A stretch of DNA of 46,245 bases from Actinomycetota bacterium (GTDB taxonomy: Bacteria; Actinomycetota; Acidimicrobiia; Acidimicrobiales; Ilumatobacteraceae): contig JAUXQB010000245.1 in NCBI GenBank assembly GCA_030685215.1, forward strand, positions 1-46,245. The letters are read 5' to 3'. A program made the translations under genes and the position numbers. The notes beneath the pieces are model-generated. The model was not told the DNA's origin. It saw nothing but the letters and a program-made list of their open reading frames with translations, and ran no database searches. Of this stretch, positions 8,438-16,788 are shown one piece after another; the first letter of the stretch is position 1, and the number at the start of each line of letters is the position of its first letter.

Positions 8438-11389
8438 ATGTATCGCATCGTTCGCCGAGAGGCGCTGACTCCGTCGACGTTCCTGTGGGAGGTCGAGGCA
8501 CCCGACGTGGCTGCCGCGGCGCAGCCCGGACAGTTCGTGATGGTGCGCCTGCACGACGGCGCCGAGCGAGTGCCGCTCACCATTGCCGACTTCGACGCGA
8601 CGCGCGGCACGGTCACGATCGTCGTGCAGGCGCTCGGTCGCTCCACCGCCGAGATGCGCGATCGCTACCGAGAGGGCGACACGTTCGGCGACCTGGTCGG
8701 ACCGCTCGGCACACCCGCCGAGATCGAGCGGTGCGAGCCTCCCCGCTCCCGGCACGTCGTGCTGGTCGGTGGCGGGCTGGGCGTGGCGCCGGTGTTCCCG
8801 CAGCTGCGCGCGTTCAAGCAGGCCGGTCATCGCACCACGTGCATCGTCGGGTTCCGCAGCGACGAGCTGTCGTTCTGGCGCGAGCGGCTCGACGCGTGGG
8901 CCGACACGCTCATCGTGTGCACCGACGACGGCAGCGCCGGCCGCAAGGGGCTGGTCACCGAGGCGCTGGCCGACGTGGTGGCCAACGATCGCCCGGATCA
9001 CGTGGTGGCCATCGGCCCGATGGTGATGATGCGCGCCTGCGCCGAGGTGACGCGACCTGCCGGCGTCGACACCGTCGCCTCGCTCAACACGATCATGGTC
9101 GACGGCACCGGGATGTGCGGTTCGTGCCGAGTCACCGTCGACGGCCACACGCGTTTCGCGTGCACCGACGGGCCCGACTTCGATGCGCACGGCGTCGATT
9201 TCGACGAGCTGCTGCAGCGCAACCGCCGGTTCGCCACCGAGGAGCAGGCCGCAACGGCGGACTACGAGCACCGCTGCAAGGTGGAGCAGACGCTGTTCGT
9301 CGACGGCAAGCGCACGTACAAGAAGCTGCGCGAGATCGAGCCGACCAAGGTGCCGATGCCCGAACGCGACGCACAGGCGCGGTCGCAGACGTTCGACGAA
9401 GTGACGCTGGGCTACTCGCTGTCCGAGGCGTTGCGCGAAGCCGAGCGCTGTCTGCAGTGCACCCGACCGACGTGCATCAGCGGATGCCCCGTCGCCATCG
9501 ACATCCCGCGCTTCATCCGCCACCTGCTGGTGAAGGACGTCGACGGCGCGCTCGGGGTCATCCGCGAGGCGAGCATCCTGCCGTCGGTGTGTGGCCGGGT
9601 GTGCCCGCAGGAGACGCAGTGCGAGAGCCAGTGCGTCATCGCTCGCAAGATGGAGCCGGTGGCCATCGGCCGACTGGAGCGGTTCGTCGGCGACCACGGC
9701 ACCGTCGCACCCGAGCCGATGGCGCCGCCCACTGGCGCGCGGGTCGCCGTGGTCGGCTCGGGACCCGCGGGCATCGCGTGCGCGGCCGACCTCGCTCGCG
9801 CCGGTGTCGACGTCACCATCATCGAGGCGTTGCACGTGGTGGGCGGCGTGCTGCGCTACGGCATCCCGTCGTTCCGCCTGCCCCGCGAGATCATCGACCG
9901 GGAAGTCGCCGGCCTGCTCGCGATGGGAGTGCACATCGAGACCGACAAGGTGGTGGGTCGCACGTTCACCGTCGAGCAGCTGCTCACCACCCGCGGCTTC
10001 GATGCAGTGTTCCTCGGGGTGGGGGCTGGTGCTCCGTCGTTCCTTGGCATCCCCGGCGAGAACGCCGGGCGGGTGATCAGCGCCAACGAGTTCCTCACGC
10101 GGGTCAACCTGATGGGCGGCGACCGCTTCCCCGACATCGACACACCGGTGGGCATCGGCACCGACGTCATCGTCGTGGGTGCGGGCAACACTGCGATGGA
10201 CTGCATGCGGGTCGCGCGCCGGCTGCGCGCCGACGTCCGCTGCGTGTACCGACGGTCGCGTGCCGAGGCGCCGGCGCGAGCGGAGGAGCTGCGCCACGCC
10301 GAAGAGGAGGGCATCGAGTTCCTCTTCCTGCACAACCCGGTGGAGGTGCTCACCGACGCAATGGGTGCGGTCCGCGGCATGCGAGTGGAGCGGATGGAGC
10401 TGGGTGAACCGGACGAGCAGGGTCGTCGTCGCCCGATGCCCACCGGCGAGATCTTCGACGTGGAGTGCGACACCGTCATCGTCGCCCTCGGCACCAACCC
10501 CAACCCGATCGTCACCCGCAACACCGCCGGCCTGGCACTCGACTCGCGGGGTTACGTGGCCGCCGACCCGCTCACGCAAGCGACCAACCTGCCCGGCGTG
10601 TTCGCCGGCGGCGACATCGTCACCGGCGGCGCCACGGTCATCCTGGCCATGGGAGCCGGTCGGCGCGCGGCGGCTTCGATCCTCGAACATCTGGAGGCTG
10701 AACGTTCCATGGACACCATCCCGACTCCCACAGGTGGCAGCACCTGCCCGCGCTGCCATCGCCCGGTGGCCGACGGCGACGACGACGGCATCTGCTGTGC
10801 CGGTTCGCTCGTCGCCTGGCGCTGCACCGACTGCGGCAAGCGCAACGAAGGCTTCGCGTTCCCGTTCGGTCGGTGCCCAGCATGCGGCGGCGCGCTCGTG
10901 GTGCTCGACGCCGCGATGGTCGACGGCGCGTCGTTCGGCGGCCCACTGCCCGACGACGCACTCGAAGCCATCCGCACGGCGTTCGAGATCGAGCTCGGTG
11001 GTCGCGACTTCTACGTCGCCGCGGCGAAGCGCACCAGTGACGAAGCGTTGCACGACATGTTCGAACGGCTCGCGGCGATGGAGCGCGAACACATCGACAC
11101 ACTGGTCCGTCGCTACCACCTGCCGGCGCCTGCCGACGCCGACGGCGACCTGCACCCGAGCGCACTGCAGGCGGGCGTGCAGCGAGATCCCGACGACCCG
11201 ATCGATCTGCTCGAGCTGGCGGTCACCCTCGAGCGGCGGGCCGAGGCGTTCTTCGTCGAACGCCTGCAACAGGCCAACGAGGAGGCGCGTGAGCTCTACC
11301 GCGAACTCGCCGCCGAGGAAGGCGAGCACGTCGCACTGCTCACCACAGAGCTGGCAGCGCTGCGCGACGATCGTCGCGGACTGCTCTGA
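8438..11389 (+). CDS. Fusion of NfnA-like ferredoxin-NADP reductase, NfnB/GltD-like oxidoreductase, zinc ribbons and rubrerythrin
   Basis: 983 residues in four parts. (1) About 1-270: FAD/NAD-binding NfnA-like module ending in a [2Fe-2S] site D222-x4-C227-x2-C230-x11-C242; the Asp plus three Cys spacing matches what I recall for Thermotoga NfnA. (2) About 300-765: NfnB/GltD-like module with Cys338, 341, 346, 350 and Cys385, 389, 395, 399 for two [4Fe-4S] clusters, FAD site GSGPAG (440-445), NAD(P) site GAGNTA (581-586) and C-terminal GGDIVTGGATVILAMGAGR. (3) About 766-825: CxxC pairs at 770/773, 796/799 and 813/816, plus C786 and C787. (4) About 840-983: rubrerythrin-like helices with FEIELGGRDFY, MEREH, LERRAEAFF and EEGEH. 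NfnAB is an electron-bifurcating NADH-dependent ferredoxin:NADP+ oxidoreductase; rubrerythrins reduce peroxides. Inferred: one polypeptide feeds NAD(P)H electrons to a peroxide-reducing di-iron site. True bifurcation cannot be read from sequence. Confidence 0.88.
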   Translation: MYRIVRREALTPSTFLWEVEAPDVAAAAQPGQFVMVRLHDGAERVPLTIADFDATRGTVTIVVQALGRSTAEMRDRYREGDTFGDLVGPLGTPAEIERCEPPRSRHVVLVGGGLGVAPVFPQLRAFKQAGHRTTCIVGFRSDELSFWRERLDAWADTLIVCTDDGSAGRKGLVTEALADVVANDRPDHVVAIGPMVMMRACAEVTRPAGVDTVASLNTIMVDGTGMCGSCRVTVDGHTRFACTDGPDFDAHGVDFDELLQRNRRFATEEQAATADYEHRCKVEQTLFVDGKRTYKKLREIEPTKVPMPERDAQARSQTFDEVTLGYSLSEALREAERCLQCTRPTCISGCPVAIDIPRFIRHLLVKDVDGALGVIREASILPSVCGRVCPQETQCESQCVIARKMEPVAIGRLERFVGDHGTVAPEPMAPPTGARVAVVGSGPAGIACAADLARAGVDVTIIEALHVVGGVLRYGIPSFRLPREIIDREVAGLLAMGVHIETDKVVGRTFTVEQLLTTRGFDAVFLGVGAGAPSFLGIPGENAGRVISANEFLTRVNLMGGDRFPDIDTPVGIGTDVIVVGAGNTAMDCMRVARRLRADVRCVYRRSRAEAPARAEELRHAEEEGIEFLFLHNPVEVLTDAMGAVRGMRVERMELGEPDEQGRRRPMPTGEIFDVECDTVIVALGTNPNPIVTRNTAGLALDSRGYVAADPLTQATNLPGVFAGGDIVTGGATVILAMGAGRRAAASILEHLEAERSMDTIPTPTGGSTCPRCHRPVADGDDDGICCAGSLVAWRCTDCGKRNEGFAFPFGRCPACGGALVVLDAAMVDGASFGGPLPDDALEAIRTAFEIELGGRDFYVAAAKRTSDEALHDMFERLAAMEREHIDTLVRRYHLPAPADADGDLHPSALQAGVQRDPDDPIDLLELAVTLERRAEAFFVERLQQANEEARELYRELAAEEGEHVALLTTELAALRDDRRGLL

Positions 11390-11401
11390 GCAGCTCTGCC
11401 G

Positions 11402-12574
11402 TCAGGGCTGCGGCAGCGCCGCGGCTTCTGCCCGACTGGTGGCCGCGAACCGGCGCGTGGTGATGGTCTGCATCACGCCCAGCACCACCGCCACCGCTCC
11501 GACCACCAGCAGCCCCGGCAGGACACCACCGAGCAGGCACAGCACGGCCACCACGCCGATGGCCACGAACCGCTCGGGCGCAACCCGCCGGCGCACTCGG
11601 TACTGGATGGCGAGCAGCCCGCCGACGAAGGCCGCCACCGACGACGCCAGCAGCCAGCGGTCGTCGACGCTGAGGTGCCCGTCCGGGTGCGGGATGAGGT
11701 GCTTCACCACCACCGCGTAGAGGATGAGCCCGAACATCAGCGGGAAGTGCCCGAACGTGAACAGGTCGCGTGCGAGGCTGCCGCGCTCGGGGCCGTGGGC
11801 GCGGCGCAGCGACTGCTCGGTGACCCTGGGGATGAACGCGAAGTAGACCCACCACCACATGCACGCCACGGCGACCGACACCACGATCGCGAACGCGGTG
11901 AGTCGATCGAGTCCTTCAGCGCTGGCCGAGGCGCCGGCAGCCACCAGCACCTCACCCAGCGAGATGATGATGAACAGCGAGTGCCGCTCGACGAAGTGCT
12001 CGGGGATGAGCGCCCACTCGCCGCCGGCGCCACGCAGCGCGCCGAGCAGGTTGAACACACCTGCCGCCACCCACACCCAGATCTGCGCATGGCCGTGCAG
12101 GAAGCCGCCGATGAACACGAGCACCGGCGAGACCGACGCGAGCCCCGCGTATCGGATGAAGGCCGGTCGGCGACGCGGGTCTCGCAGCGCATGGCTGGCC
12201 TGCATGCCGAGCACGAGCAGCTGCACGCCCAGGTAGGCGCTGCCGAACCAGATGCCCCCACCGTGGAACACGTCGGGGATGCTGATGGTCATCACCAGTG
12301 CGAACGGGATGCAGCCGAGCACCAGCACCCTCGCGTTCCGCTCGCCCTCGAGGTCGATGGCAGAGCCGGCCCATGTGAACTGCGACCACTGCCACCAGAT
12401 GAGCACGGCCATCAGCAGGCCCTTCGCCGTGCCGGTGCCGGTGGGCTCGTGGCTGATGAGCGTCGCGATCTGCGTGACGGCGAACACGAACACCAGGTCG
12501 AGGAACAACTCCAGGTGGTTGACCTGGCGTTCCTCGTCGGCCTCGAACTCGTCCTCGGCCCCGGCCTCGCTCAC
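11402..12574 (-). CDS. Low temperature requirement protein A (LtrA) family membrane protein
   Basis: 390 residues, about ten or more membrane helices. Hallmarks of the LtrA family are near the N-terminus, HLELFLDLVFVFAVTQIA, and mid-protein, ERHSLFIIISLGEVLVA. The family was named from a Listeria gene needed for growth in the cold; its molecular activity is unknown. The GTG start (12574) directly follows the TGA of the upstream HisD-like gene, so the two form an operon. The 3' end converges on the Nfn fusion gene with only 12 bases between them. Confidence 0.85.
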   Translation of the reverse strand: MSEAGAEDEFEADEERQVNHLELFLDLVFVFAVTQIATLISHEPTGTGTAKGLLMAVLIWWQWSQFTWAGSAIDLEGERNARVLVLGCIPFALVMTISIPDVFHGGGIWFGSAYLGVQLLVLGMQASHALRDPRRRPAFIRYAGLASVSPVLVFIGGFLHGHAQIWVWVAAGVFNLLGALRGAGGEWALIPEHFVERHSLFIIISLGEVLVAAGASASAEGLDRLTAFAIVVSVAVACMWWWVYFAFIPRVTEQSLRRAHGPERGSLARDLFTFGHFPLMFGLILYAVVVKHLIPHPDGHLSVDDRWLLASSVAAFVGGLLAIQYRVRRRVAPERFVAIGVVAVLCLLGGVLPGLLVVGAVAVVLGVMQTITTRRFAATSRAEAAALPQP

Positions 12575-13897
12575 TCAGCGCCTCCGTTGCTCGGCGGCGT
12601 TGGCGTGCGCAGGAAACCCCTCGTGCTCGCTCATCGCCAGGATGGTGGGTGTCATGCGGGCCAGCGCGCGGGCATCGGCGCGAGCGACTGCGGTGCGCTT
12701 CAGGAAGGTGTCGGCGGTGATGCCACTGCTCACGTGCGCGAAGCCGCCGGTGGGCAGGCTGGCAGGGCAGCCGATGACGAAGTTGCCGGCGCTGAACAGC
12801 GTGTGCTGGCCGATGAGGATCTCGCCGGCGTTCACCAGGCGATCGAGCAGCTCGGCCTCCGCGTCGGGTGCGACGGCCACCTGCAGGTGCTCGGGCGCCC
12901 ACCGGTTGGCCACGTCGGCCGCCTCGTCGAGGTCGCCCACCAACACGCACCCGCCGTTGGGGCCGAGCGCTGCTCGGGCCGCCTCGGCGCGAGCCGGCGG
13001 GAAGGTGGCGAGCTGTGATTCGAGCTCGCGGTCGATCGCGTCGGCCAGCTCGATGCTCGGCGTGATGAGCAGCACCGAGCTGTCGGTGCCGTGCTCGGCT
13101 TCGTTCAACAGGTCGGCTGCTGCGAGCCGAGGGTCGGCGCTGTGATCGGCGACGACGACGCTCTCGGTGGGGCCGAGGATCATCATCGTGGCCACGCCGT
13201 AGCGCTGCATCTCCACCTGTGCGCACGCCACCGGCGGGCTGCCCGGCCCGACGATCTTGCGCACCTGCGGGATCGACTCGGTGCCGAAGCCGAGCGCGGC
13301 CACGCCGGCGGGGCCGTTCACGCGGAACACGTTGCGGATGCCGAGCTTGCGGCACACCACCAGCACGGCGGGGTCGATGCGGCCACTGCCGTCGGGCATC
13401 GGCGGCACCACCAGCGCCACCGTGGGTACGCCGGCAACGATGGCCGGAACGGCCAGCTGATACGCCACGCTGGGGTAACTGGCCTTGCCGCTGGGCACGA
13501 ACAGTCCGGCGCTGGTGATGGGAGTGATCTTCTCGCCGACCGTGAGGCCCGGCTCGCTCTCGAAGCTCCAGTCGGCGGCCCGTGCCATCAATTGCTCGTT
13601 GAACGCGCGCAGGTGCGCGATGGCGTCGTCGATCGCGGCATCGACCTCCGGGCTCACGCGTGCAGCAGCGAGCTCGTCGTCGGTGGCGCGCAGCTGGTGC
13701 GGCTCGAGCTGCACCTTGTCGAAGTCGCGCAGTGCGCGACACACGGCTTCGTCGCCGTTGGCTCGGACGTCGTCGATGATGCGACCGATGGCGGCCTTCA
13801 GCTCGGCGTCGAAGATGGCGGTGAGGCCGCGATCGCACAGCGCTCGACGGTCGTCCTCCGTCATCCGTGCCCAGGTCATCCGACGCATCACCGACAT
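12575..13897 (-). CDS. Histidinol dehydrogenase family paralog with substituted ligand residues
   Basis: 440 residues, full HisD length and fold: AGLFVPSGKASYPS, GFGTESIPQVRKIVGPG, LGPTESVVVAD, APEHL and LPTGGFAHVSSGITADTFLKR. HisD makes histidine from histidinol with NAD and zinc. Compared with E. coli HisD: Glu336/His337 match E326/H327, His269 matches H262 and His431 matches H419, but zinc ligand Q259 is Glu266, zinc ligand D360 is Asn372, and H367 is Ala379. GGAQAIAAL is replaced by NGPAGVAAL. It is therefore unlikely to be the biosynthetic enzyme, so I give no symbol; no other his gene is near. The start fits a -10 box 8 bases upstream. LtrA follows with no gap. Confidence 0.75.
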   Translation of the reverse strand: MSVMRRMTWARMTEDDRRALCDRGLTAIFDAELKAAIGRIIDDVRANGDEAVCRALRDFDKVQLEPHQLRATDDELAAARVSPEVDAAIDDAIAHLRAFNEQLMARAADWSFESEPGLTVGEKITPITSAGLFVPSGKASYPSVAYQLAVPAIVAGVPTVALVVPPMPDGSGRIDPAVLVVCRKLGIRNVFRVNGPAGVAALGFGTESIPQVRKIVGPGSPPVACAQVEMQRYGVATMMILGPTESVVVADHSADPRLAAADLLNEAEHGTDSSVLLITPSIELADAIDRELESQLATFPPARAEAARAALGPNGGCVLVGDLDEAADVANRWAPEHLQVAVAPDAEAELLDRLVNAGEILIGQHTLFSAGNFVIGCPASLPTGGFAHVSSGITADTFLKRTAVARADARALARMTPTILAMSEHEGFPAHANAAEQRRR

Positions 13898-13905
13898 GGC
13901 GCAAG

Positions 13906-13911
13906 ACGCTA
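13906..13911 (-). promoter_or_regulatory. -10 box (TAGCGT) of the HisD-like/LtrA operon
   Basis: On the minus strand TAGCGT is followed by 8 bases and ATG 13897. No Shine-Dalgarno is seen. Confidence 0.4.
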
Positions 13912-13920
13912 CCGCCCGCA

Positions 13921-13997
13921 CTTCTGGACAGGATTCGTCCCACTCCGGCATCTGGACCGGATTCGTCTCGCTGTGCGGGACGGGTCCTGTCCAGAAG
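13921..13997. repeat. Three copies of a ~20-base motif, two direct and one inverted, forming a hairpin
   Basis: Copies begin CTTCTGGACAGGATTCGTCC (13921), CATCTGGACCGGATTCGTCT (13949) and, on the minus strand, CTTCTGGACAGGACCCGTCC (13997 downwards). The outer copies give a perfect 13-base inverted repeat, 13921-13933 with 13985-13997. It lies just past the amidase stop and upstream of the HisD-like gene, so it could terminate amidase transcription; the extra direct copy is not needed for that. Confidence 0.75.
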
Positions 13998-14001
13998 CCG
14001 G

Positions 14002-15429
14002 TCAGGAGGGCATCGGACGCGTGGCGAACCAGGGTCGGACCTGCTCCAACTGGGCGGCCAGCTGCACCATCACCAGGTCGTCGCCGGCGCGTGCCATCAC
14101 GTGCGTGCCGACCGGGAGCCCGGCCTCGTTCCACCACAGCGGCAACGACATGGCCGGCTGGCCGGTGCCGTTCGCCAGCGCGGTGAACGGTGAGTACGGC
14201 AGCACGTGGCGGAGGCGGTAGTCGAGGAAGTCGCTCCACCCGTCGGCGCGACCGGAGGCGAAGCGGCCGAGCAGCGCGGGTGGCTCGGCCAGCGTGGCGG
14301 TGAGCAACATGTCGTACGGCGTGAGGAAGCGCGCCAGCTGCCGGCCGGTGGCGTGCACCACGTCGATGGCCGCGAGGTAGTCGGCGCCGCTGAGCGTCGC
14401 GCCCAACTCGCACGCGAGTCGAGTGACCCGCTCGACGGCGTCGATCCCTCCCGGCACGTCGCGCACGCTCAGGTGCGTGCCGCAGGCCACGATGACGGAC
14501 CAGGCGTGGATGAACGCCTCCAGGTCGAACTCCGGCTCGTCGGCGACCAGTTCGTGGCCGAGCGACTCGCACAGCCGCGCGGTGTGCTCGACGGCGGCGA
14601 CGCAGTCGGGATGGATGGCTTCGCCGGTGAACGAACGCGTGCACACCGCGATGCGCAGGCGTCGCGGCGGCGTGCGCAGCGCGTCGGTGAACGTGCCACC
14701 GAGCGGCGGCGCGTAGTACGGCGCGCCGACATCGGGACCGATGGTGGCGTCGAGCAACGCCGCGGTGTCGCGCACGGTGCGGGTGAGGAAGCCGTCGATG
14801 GCCATGCCCGCCCAGCCCTCGCCCGCGGCCGGGCCGTCGGGCAGCAGCGCCCGCGTGGGCTTCACGCCGAACAGCCCGCACGACGATGCAGGGATGCGTA
14901 CCGATCCGCCGCCGTCGCTGCCGTGCGCCATCGACACCACGCCCGCGGCGACCGCGGCGCCCGAGCCTCCGCTCGATCCGCCTGCCACGTGCGCGGTGTT
15001 CCAGGGGTTGCGCGTGGGTCGGCCGTACACCGCCGCCTCGGTGGTCACGCCGATGCCGAGCTCGGGGCTGGTGGTGCGTCCGAACGTCACCAGCCCGGCC
15101 GCGCGCAGCCGCACGAACAGCTCGCTGTCGTAGTCGTAGCGATAGACGTCGAAGAGACGCGAGCCCATCGAGGTGGGGAAGTCGATCGCTTCGCAGCCGA
15201 GGTCCTTCAGCAGGAACGGCACACCGGTGAACGGTCCGTCGGGCAGCCCGCTGTCGATCGCACGGCGAGCCGTGGCCTCCTGCACGTGCACCACCGCGGC
15301 GATCGCCTCGTCGGTGGCCGCAGTCTGCGCGAGTGCCGTGTCGAGCAACTCGTGCGCGGACACCTGACCGGTGCGGACCAACTCGGCCAGGCCCAACCCG
15401 TCGAACCCCACGTACTCGTCGATCCGCAT
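14002..15429 (-). CDS. Amidase signature family protein
   Basis: 475 residues. The Ser-cis-Ser-Lys triad is visible: Lys75 (PFLLKDLG), Ser152 (GGSSGGSG) and Ser176 (DGGGSVRIPAS), with the 24-residue spacing between the serines seen in GatA. The rest of the domain is intact up to the C-terminal LPVGTHVMARAGDDLVMVQLAAQLE. It should hydrolyse a carboxamide in the cytoplasm; the substrate is not readable from sequence, and it lacks gatB/gatC neighbours, so GatA is unlikely. ATG 15429 follows a -10 box by 6 bases. Confidence 0.9.
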   Translation of the reverse strand: MRIDEYVGFDGLGLAELVRTGQVSAHELLDTALAQTAATDEAIAAVVHVQEATARRAIDSGLPDGPFTGVPFLLKDLGCEAIDFPTSMGSRLFDVYRYDYDSELFVRLRAAGLVTFGRTTSPELGIGVTTEAAVYGRPTRNPWNTAHVAGGSSGGSGAAVAAGVVSMAHGSDGGGSVRIPASSCGLFGVKPTRALLPDGPAAGEGWAGMAIDGFLTRTVRDTAALLDATIGPDVGAPYYAPPLGGTFTDALRTPPRRLRIAVCTRSFTGEAIHPDCVAAVEHTARLCESLGHELVADEPEFDLEAFIHAWSVIVACGTHLSVRDVPGGIDAVERVTRLACELGATLSGADYLAAIDVVHATGRQLARFLTPYDMLLTATLAEPPALLGRFASGRADGWSDFLDYRLRHVLPYSPFTALANGTGQPAMSLPLWWNEAGLPVGTHVMARAGDDLVMVQLAAQLEQVRPWFATRPMPS

Positions 15430-15435
15430 GCGACG

Positions 15436-15441
15436 AGCGTA
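15436..15441 (-). promoter_or_regulatory. -10 box (TACGCT) of the leaderless amidase gene
   Basis: On the minus strand TACGCT is followed by CGTCGC and then ATG 15429: a 6-base gap and no ribosome site. Confidence 0.5.
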
Positions 15442-15521
15442 TGCACGTCATCGGGATGTGGCGTTCCACGTCGTCGGGTCATGACATGAACGAAGAATCG
15501 GGGCACAGATGCCGCGAGCGG

Positions 15522-15564
15522 TAGGCTCTCGACACGTTCCCTTCACTCCGAGGAGCGTTACGCC
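15522..15564 (+). promoter_or_regulatory. purA promoter -10 (TAGGCT) and Shine-Dalgarno
   Basis: TAGGCT at 15522-15527, then a leader of about 30 bases with AGGAG at 15551-15555, 9 bases before ATG 15565. This contrasts with the leaderless layout of most first genes in the window. Confidence 0.5.
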
Positions 15565-16788
15565 ATGCCCGTCACAGTTGTCGTTGGTGCCCAATGGGGC
15601 GACGAGGGCAAGGCCAAGGTCATCGACCTGCTGGCCGCCGAGCACACGCACGTCGTGCGCTACCAGGGCGGCCACAACGCCGGCCACACCGTGGTCGTGG
15701 GCAGCGAGCGCTACGCGCTGCAGCTCATCCCCAGCGGCGTGTTGTACCCGCACATCGTGCCCGTCATCGGCAACGGCGTGGTGGTCGACCTGCCCACGCT
15801 GTTCAAGGAGATCGACACGCTCGAGAGCCGTGGCATCAGCTGCGCGAAGTTGAAGGTGAGCAGCCAGTGCCACCTCATCTTCCCGTGGCACCAGGCGCTC
15901 GACGCGCTCTACGAAGCGGTGCGCGGCGACGATCGCATCGGCACCACGTTGAAGGGCATCGGCCCGGCCTACGCCGACAAGGCCCGCCGCATCGGCCTGC
16001 GCGCCGAGGAGGTGCTCGACGCCGCACGCTTCGCCAACTCGGTGACGGTGCAGGCCGTGGCACACAACAGCGAGATCTCCGCGCTCGGCGGCGAGCCGCT
16101 CGACGTGGATGCCGTGGTCGCCCAGTTCGCCGAGCTCGGCGCACGGCTCGCGCCATACGTGTGCGACACGGTCGAGATGCTGCACGAGTCGCTCGATCGC
16201 GACGACGCGCTGCTGCTCGAAGGTGCGCAGGCGACGTTCCTCGACCTCGATCACGGCACCTACCCGTTCGTCACCTCCAGCAACCCCACCGCCGGTGGCG
16301 CGTGCGTGGGTACCGGCATCGGGCCGCGCTACCTCACGCGCATCGTCGGCATCACCAAGGCGTATTGCACCCGTGTGGGGAGTGGCCCGTTCCCCACCGA
16401 GCTCACCGACGAGCTCGGCGACAAACTCGTCGAGATCGGCCGCGAGTTCGGCACCGTCACCGGGCGTCGGCGGCGCTGCGGCTGGCTCGACGTGGTGCTG
16501 TTGCGCAAGGCGGTGCGCATCAACAGCCTCACCGAGATCGCACTCACCAAGCTCGACGTGCTCGACACGTTCGACGAGGTGAAGGTGTGCACCGAGTACG
16601 CGGCCGACGGCAGCCCCGTCTACGCCGTGCTCCCTGGCTGGCTCACCGACCTCAGCGCGGTCACCACCCTGGAGGGGTTGCCGGAGAAGGCGAAGGCGTT
16701 GGTGTCGCTGGTGGAGAAGGAAGCCGGCGTGCCGGTGCGCATCGTCGGCACCGGTGCCGAGCGCGACAGCTACGTGACCTGGTCATGA
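15565..16788 (+). CDS. purA: Adenylosuccinate synthetase
   Basis: Joins IMP and aspartate with GTP to give adenylosuccinate, the first step from IMP to AMP, in the cytoplasm. 407 residues, a little shorter than the usual ~430. Visible sites: GTP-binding and catalytic loop GDEGKAK (12-18, with Asp13; the family usually has GDEGKGK), catalytic His41 in NAGHT, TTLKGIGPAYADKARR, LLEGAQATFLDLDHGTYPFVTSSN and KLDVLDTFDEVKVC. A strong Shine-Dalgarno supports the start. Its stop overlaps the purB start (ATGA), so the two enzymes of the AMP branch are co-translated. Confidence 0.95.
   Translation: MPVTVVVGAQWGDEGKAKVIDLLAAEHTHVVRYQGGHNAGHTVVVGSERYALQLIPSGVLYPHIVPVIGNGVVVDLPTLFKEIDTLESRGISCAKLKVSSQCHLIFPWHQALDALYEAVRGDDRIGTTLKGIGPAYADKARRIGLRAEEVLDAARFANSVTVQAVAHNSEISALGGEPLDVDAVVAQFAELGARLAPYVCDTVEMLHESLDRDDALLLEGAQATFLDLDHGTYPFVTSSNPTAGGACVGTGIGPRYLTRIVGITKAYCTRVGSGPFPTELTDELGDKLVEIGREFGTVTGRRRRCGWLDVVLLRKAVRINSLTEIALTKLDVLDTFDEVKVCTEYAADGSPVYAVLPGWLTDLSAVTTLEGLPEKAKALVSLVEKEAGVPVRIVGTGAERDSYVTWS

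Noticed and set aside
8084-11329. 1081-codon minus-strand open frame opposite the Nfn fusion gene
   Set aside because: Composition is typical of an antisense shadow (Val/His/Arg/Gly-rich) and the plus strand carries clear cofactor motifs across the whole span.
15565-16788. PurA looked truncated (407 residues)
   Set aside because: N-terminal catalytic loop, His41 and the normal C-terminal region are all present; the difference is spread over loops rather than a missing end.
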